This document shows, in pieces, positions 7,787-12,146 of a DNA stretch of 12,146 nt (position 1 is its first letter; every line of letters starts with the position of its first letter). Below the pieces are notes generated by a model, which saw nothing but the letters and a program-made list of their open reading frames with translations, was not told where the DNA came from and did no database searches. Source of the DNA: Chlamydomonas sphaeroides (Eukaryota > Chlorophyta > Chlorophyceae > Chlamydomonadales > Chlamydomonadaceae); contig BDDC01001957.1 of assembly GCA_001662425.1 (NCBI GenBank), positions 5,814 to 17,959 of the forward strand, given 5' to 3'. A program made the position numbers and the translations under genes.

Positions 7787-10700
7787 TCAGTGCCAGCCCT
7801 GGCCTCCCTCCCCACCCCCCGGACCCAGACGCGAACGCGCGTGCCCACCCGCCTGCGGACCGGCCCCGGGCGTCGGCGCTCCGCCAACCCCAGGCGCTCC
7901 GCCGTACATGCCTGCGGCCATGTACGGATCCATGTACGGCTGTGGGTAGTACGGGCCCGCCTGTCCGTACGGCATGCCGCCGCCGGCGTAGGGATTCATC
8001 ATCATGCCACCGCCGTACGGATCCACCGCAAACGGAGCAACCGCCGTCTGCTCCGCCGCATACGGCAGCCCTGCCGTACTCCTCGGCCCCGAGCCGCCCG
8101 GGACGCCCGGCGCATGGCCACTGGCGGCGGCGGCGGCCGCGGCGCGGGCACGGCGCCCGGAGCCGTGGCCGGAGGCGGCGCGGCTGCCGGGGGCGCTGCC
8201 GGCGGCAGCGACGGCGGCGACGGCGGGCGCCTTGCGCGCGCACTGCGGGCTGATCGATTGCACGGGCGTGCTGACGGAGGCGACGGCGTCGGCGCTCGGG
8301 GCGCCACCGCGGCCCTGCGGGTGCGGAGAGGGCATTGCATGCTGTGGGGCATAGGTGACGGGCAGGGGCTGGCGGAGATCTGAGGGCCCGCGCTCTGGCA
8401 GCCTCGGCGGCCCCCATTGGACGACACCCCATCCCCAGCCCCTGCCCCTCAGGGCCCTGTACCGCCAGCACCACCGCCAGCAGCCACGCAACCAGGAGGC
8501 CCATGACACACGAAGACTTCCACGCTTGACAAAAGGTGCTCGAGAAGGTCGACAGCTTGGCACCGTCAGCGCTGCAGCCACTGGACCAGGGAGCCCAGCC
8601 CACTCACCACCCATCCCCCAACAGACTTGGCCCCTGCGCCGCGCTCCAGCATACTCGTCGACGCCGTCCGCCGCACCGAGCCCGAGGGAGCCGCCGTCAC
8701 CGAGCGGCCGCTGCCCGGCGGCGCCGCCACGCTGCGCCGGCTGTCGCCGCCGCCGCCGCCAGCGGCCGCCATCGCCATGGCCCTGGCGGCGGCGGCGTGC
8801 CCAAGCGCCGCGCTCTCGGACTTCGCGCTCTTCTGGGGCGCCATGGCCGAGTGGCGGCGGCTGGGTGGGTAGGTGGCGGCGGCTGCGCCGCCGCCGCCGT
8901 CGCCGCCGCTGCCGGCAAAGACGGTGACGGGCGTGACGGAGGATCGCGACTTGCCGCTGCGCTGCACATCGGCGGCGGCCCATTTGGCGGCGGTGACGCT
9001 CGTGGCACGGCTGCCGTACATGGCGGCGTCGTCATCGACCATCTTCTTGCCGGGCCCGCCGGCGGCGCCGTCGGGCGCGACTTTGGTGCCGGCGGCGGCG
9101 CCGCGGCGGCGGGCGATGACGCAACAGATGGCGAGGCCGAGCAGCACCACGAGCAGCGTGCCGCCGGCGGCGGCGCCGATTATGAGGGCCAGCGTCTTCC
9201 AGCCGCCGCCGCCGCCGCCGTCATCGCCGGCGGAGGTGGAGCTGACGACCTGGCGGCGGAGGGCGGAGGGGCCGACGGCGGCGGGTGGCGCTTAGGCATC
9301 AGGCATCGGCTGGCGGCAGCGGGCACGCCGCCAGGTCTGCAGTGCCGCCGCCGCTTCACCCACCAGCCGGCAATTCTGGCCGTACGCACGGCTCCCAAGC
9401 ACCCAGGCGTACCCACGGCGTCACGCAGCGCCCCTCACCTGCGGCGCTCCGACCAGCGACGGCCTCGCATCGGTCCAGCCAGAGTCCGACAGCCCCGCCG
9501 CCAGCTGGCCGTTGCGCTCCGCCGCCTGACGCGGCACGACGGGGCGGGGGGCAGAGGCAGGTTGGCGGTCGGGTTCGTGTCGTGTCATGCAGCTGGTGCG
9601 GGTGCCGGCGAGGGCTGCTCAGCAGCAGGCAGGCAGGCAGGGCCGGCCTCTGGCACGGCATCCAGTCCGTAGCTGCCAACCAACCTCCACACATTGCTGG
9701 TCGCCCAAGGCTGCCCAGCCCCAAAAGCTCGCCGACAGCTGCCGCGACCCATGTTTTGGGGGCCCCAGGGTTCATGGAACCTCTGCCCTGCGCTGTGCCT
9801 TCCCTCCCTGCCTCCCTCCCCACCCTCCCGGCCCCACCTGCAGCTGCGCTGCCGCCGCGGCCGCCTCCTCACGCGAGCCGTACCCAATGACCGTCAGCTC
9901 CACATCCGTGCCGGAGCTGCTGCCCGACGACTGCAGCAGCGCGCGGCGGCGGCGGACAACCTTACGGCGGCGGCAGCGGCAGCGGCGACCGGGCTCGGGG
10001 TTGGTGGTCTCTGTGCCTTCGTGACCATTGGCGTCGTTGCTCTCCGCTTCGTCGTCGTCGTCGGCGGCGGCGATGGTGGCCTCGGCAGCGGCGCGCAGTA
10101 GCACCTCGCCGGCGGCTGCGGCACGGCGGGCCGGGTCGTCAGCGGCGGCGGCGACGGCGGCGGCCTGCCGGCGCGCCTGCACCGCGGCGCCCGCGGCAGC
10201 GCCGCCAGCGCTGCGCGCCGCCGCCGCGGCGGCGGCGGCGATCGTGGTCAGGTGCGGCGCCGCCTCCGCCAGGAGCTGCGGCATCGCCGCCGCCAGCCTC
10301 GTCACTGGGGTGCGGCCTCCGTTGGCGCCCTGCAGCGGCCGCGCCGCCGCCGCCGCCTTGGCCAGGGCCTCCACCTCCGCCGTCACGCCGTCGAGCGCCG
10401 GTGCCGCCCGGATGCTGTCGGCGGCGCCGTCGCCGCTGGCACGCGTGAGCAGCCCACCCCCAGCGGCGGCGGCGCCGCCAGCAAGCCACTCGCCCCAGCG
10501 GGCGGACACGCCACTGGCGGCGGCCCCGGCAATGAGCACGCGCGGCGTGGCGGCACCGTCGCCACCCTCCGGCTCGACAGCTCTGCGCGGCTTGGTCGCT
10601 ACGGGCACGCCGTCAGGGGCGATGAGCAGCCCGCCTGCAATCTCCCGCCACGGCGGCTCCGCCTCCGTTGCGGCATCGCCGCCGCCGCCGCTGGCCTCGT

Positions 10701-12026
10701 CACCGCCGCCGCCGCCGGGCCGCTTGGCGGCCGCCGCCGCCACGCCCTGACCGCCGGCGGCGCCGCCGCTCGGCTGCTGCCACCGCATCACCTCAGCCTG
10801 CTCCAAAGACACCAAGTCCCCCAAACCCAGGGAGGTGACCCGCGGGTCGGAGAGAAGCGAGCCCAGGCCAAGCGCGTTGCGGCGGCGGCGGCGCTCCGCC
10901 GCCGCCGCGGCCGGCTGCGGCGCCTCCGGCGCCGTCGCCGCCTCCGGCGCCGCCGTCGGCGCGGCGGGCGGCGGCAGGCGCAGTCCTAGCTGCCGTGCCG
11001 AGGCCTCGAACGCGAGCACCGCCTCGGGCGAAGCCAGCGCCTCCAGAGGCCCCGGACCGGACTGGGGACCGGACTCGGGACCGGACCCGGGTTGAGGGGC
11101 GCCGGCGGAAAGCAGCTGTCGAGCGGCCAGGGCGGCAAACAGGCGGCTGGCGCCTGGGCCCATCTCCGCCTCCTCGTCCTCTGCGTCCTCCTCTTGCTCA
11201 GCCGGCTCCTCCGCCGCCTCAGTGATCTTGTGCCGCTCCTCGTCCACCCCTTCGTGCTCCTCTTGGCGATCATCCGAGCCGCCGTGCTGCGAGGAAGGGC
11301 CCACCGCCGCCGAGCCCCCGACGTCGCCGGAAGCCGCCTCGTCATCGTCCGACGCAGCCGCGGCGACGCCGCCGTGCTCGTCCAACTTGTCACACTCGCT
11401 CTCGCCATCGTACCATTCGTACTCGTCGTCGTACAGCAGCTCGTGCTGATCTTCGCGGCCGCTACCTCTCGCGGCCTGCTGCTCATCCGCATCGTCGCCG
11501 CAGTTCGCGTCGGCGGCGCCGTCGCCGCCACCGCTAGGCCGCGCCGCCGTCCGAAGCTGCCGCCGCCGCCCGGCGGTGGGCAGCGGCGAGCCCTCGGGCC
11601 CCAGCGCGGTGATGCCCACTGCCGTCACGTCCACCGAGAGCTGCGACGACAGCAGGCCTCGCAGGATGAGCTGCTTGGTCTGTGGAGCGAGGGAGGGAGG
11701 GGGGGCCAGCAGGGAGGGCGGCAGGGAGGGCGGCAGGGAGGGCGGCATGGACAGCGCCACGCAGGGGGATCGTTCACCCACGCCGGCTTCCGTCCGCGTG
11801 CCCGGCCCCTTAGCGGCGGCAGCCCAGCCCCAAGCCCCACCAGCCCCCAGCCTCCAGTCCCTAGCCCCTCCAGCCCCCAGCCCCCAGCCACCAGCCACCA
11901 GCCCCACCAGCCCCACCAGCCCCACCTGCGGCAGCGAGCCCGCCGCCTCGCCGCCCAGCCGCAGCAGGAGGCGCACACTGAAGGCGCCGCCACCCCTGTT
12001 GCGGGACAGCGCCGCGGCGTAGTCGG
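7787..12026 (-). CDS. Large single-pass surface protein with SEA-like segments and low-complexity cytoplasmic tail (5' partial)
   Basis: Minus-strand exons 12026-11926, 11679-9838, 9525-9439, 9249-8608 and 8368-7787 join with matching phases into about 1,083 residues; the 5' part is beyond the right edge. Order: an alpha/beta segment (FSVRLLLRLGG ... QLSVDVTAVGITA) ending in GRRRQLR; a strongly acidic region (for example DDEYEWYDGESECDK, EEPAEQEEDAEDEEAE); Pro/Ala-rich and Ala-helical stretches; a basic block RRKVVRRRRALLQ leading into a second alpha/beta segment (DVELTVIGYGSREEAA ... GQLAAGLSDSGW); Gly-rich spacer; one transmembrane helix (LALIIGAAAGGTLLVVLLGL) with RRR stop-transfer; and a cytoplasmic tail of about 370 residues with RRHS and RRTAS sites and a PYGGG/PYMDPY-rich end. 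The RRR-LLQ plus strand-helix pattern recurs in volvocine extracellular proteins, which I recall as SEA-like; the exact family and role are not identifiable here. Cell-surface adhesion or sensing is inference. Confidence 0.82.
7900..8040 (-). other. Tyr/Gly/Met/Pro-rich C-terminal tail segment
   Basis: In the last exon the frame reads repeated PYG/PYA/PYM motifs (DPYGGGMMMNPYAGGG, YYPQPYMDPYMAAG). The composition is typical of flexible, self-associating low-complexity tails. CGTACGG and GTACGGATCC-type words recur because of the repeated Pro-Tyr-Gly codons. Confidence 0.75.
9121..9204 (-). other. Transmembrane helix of the surface protein
   Basis: Within exon 9249-8608, about 27 uninterrupted hydrophobic/small residues run from TLALIIG to AICCVIA and are followed by ARRRG. 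A Gly-rich, charged spacer precedes it. The positive residues on the C-terminal side predict an extracellular N-terminus and a cytoplasmic C-terminus. GxxxG-like spacing (GAAAGG) could favour helix packing. Confidence 0.88.
11054..11089. repeat. Coding 12-nt repeat (Ser-Gly-Pro)
   Basis: Three units at 11054, 11066 and 11078 share GGACCGGACYSG/GGACCGGACCCG. On the minus strand they encode GSGPESGPQSGPGP in the ectodomain of the surface protein, an in-frame minisatellite. Confidence 0.88.
11680..11925 (-). other. Intron with G-rich 5' half and C/T-rich 3' half
   Basis: Donor CGCAG/GTGGGG at 11926/11925 and acceptor CGCTCCACAG/ACC at 11680/11679, phase 0. On the coding strand the 5' half is repeated GGGGCTGGT/GGGGGCTGG words, and the 3' half has three 12-nt units of CCGCCCTCCCTG (plus-strand copies about 11711-11748). 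It separates the two halves of the first alpha/beta segment of the surface protein. Confidence 0.8.
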
Positions 12027-12039
12027 CTGGCGGGGGCGG

Positions 12040-12146
12040 GGGGCAGGGGGCAGGGGCCAGGCGGCAGGCGGCAGGCGGCAGGCGGCAGGCGGCAGGGGGC
12101 AGGGGGCAGGGGGCAGGGGGCAGGGGGCAGGGGGCAGGGGGCAGGG
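12040..12146. repeat. Two-phase 7-nt microsatellite at the right edge
   Basis: About five units of GGCAGGC (12058-12094) pass into about eight units of GGGGCAG running off the window, with two more GGGGCAG-type units at 12040-12053. The array lies in the intron upstream of the exon starting at 12026. On the coding strand it is a C/T-rich tract with no AG until the acceptor. On the plus strand its regular G-runs could form G-quadruplexes. Confidence 0.9.

Noticed and set aside
8536..9672. Plus-strand open frame of 378 codons
   Set aside because: It is antisense to exons and introns of the surface-protein gene, whose phase-matched splice sites and transmembrane helix are much stronger evidence.
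10028..10989. Two long plus-strand frames (240 and 245 codons)
   Set aside because: Both are antisense shadows of the large exon 11679-9838, composed of Ala/Ser/Arg/Pro runs from GCC/GCG repeats.
12040..12146. CRISPR-like regular repeats
   Set aside because: Units are 7 nt, directly adjacent and without spacers, so this is a microsatellite.

Overview
The window looks like nuclear DNA from a GC-rich green alga, most likely a volvocine (Chlamydomonas, Gonium or a relative). The evidence is very high GC, coding exons dominated by G/C third positions, many short phase-consistent GT-AG introns, Ala/Gly/Pro-rich and homopolymer-rich proteins, abundant GC-rich minisatellites inside introns, and TGTAA-type polyadenylation motifs. 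No bacterial operon, phage, CRISPR or complete transposon is visible. Species assignment is inference.

All three supported genes are on the minus strand, so in transcription order they run from right to left. (1) About 12026 to 7787: a large type-I-like single-pass membrane protein whose 5' end lies beyond the right edge. Five exons join in frame to about 1,083 residues. It has two SEA-like/alpha-beta cell-surface segments, a long acidic and Ala-rich ectodomain, one transmembrane helix, and a cytoplasmic tail with basophilic-kinase-like sites and a Tyr/Gly/Met/Pro-rich C-terminus. (2) 7147 to 6767: a compact single-exon gene for ribosomal protein bS21, probably mitochondrial. (3) About 4882 to 970: a six-exon gene for a thioredoxin-fold protein with an SxxC motif in place of CxxC, a helical linker, a C-terminal transmembrane helix and an acidic, Gly-rich tail. 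All five introns were checked for phase. The last, 1,217 nt, splits the transmembrane helix, and only joining across it gives a full-length helix.

Between them: 7148-7786 holds the 3' UTR of the membrane protein gene and the promoter/5' UTR of bS21. 4883-6766 has no gene I can support; it holds the presumed promoter/5' UTR of the thioredoxin-like gene at its left end and a weak possible exon of a small membrane protein near 6050-6146. 1-969 is downstream of the thioredoxin-like gene and contains a 12-nt tandem repeat. The genes show no obvious shared pathway; the layout is ordinary head-to-tail packing. The points most worth a second look are the SxxC thioredoxin-TM architecture, the helix-splitting long intron with an AT-rich island, the surface protein's architecture, and AG-free repeat arrays that appear to serve as polypyrimidine tracts.
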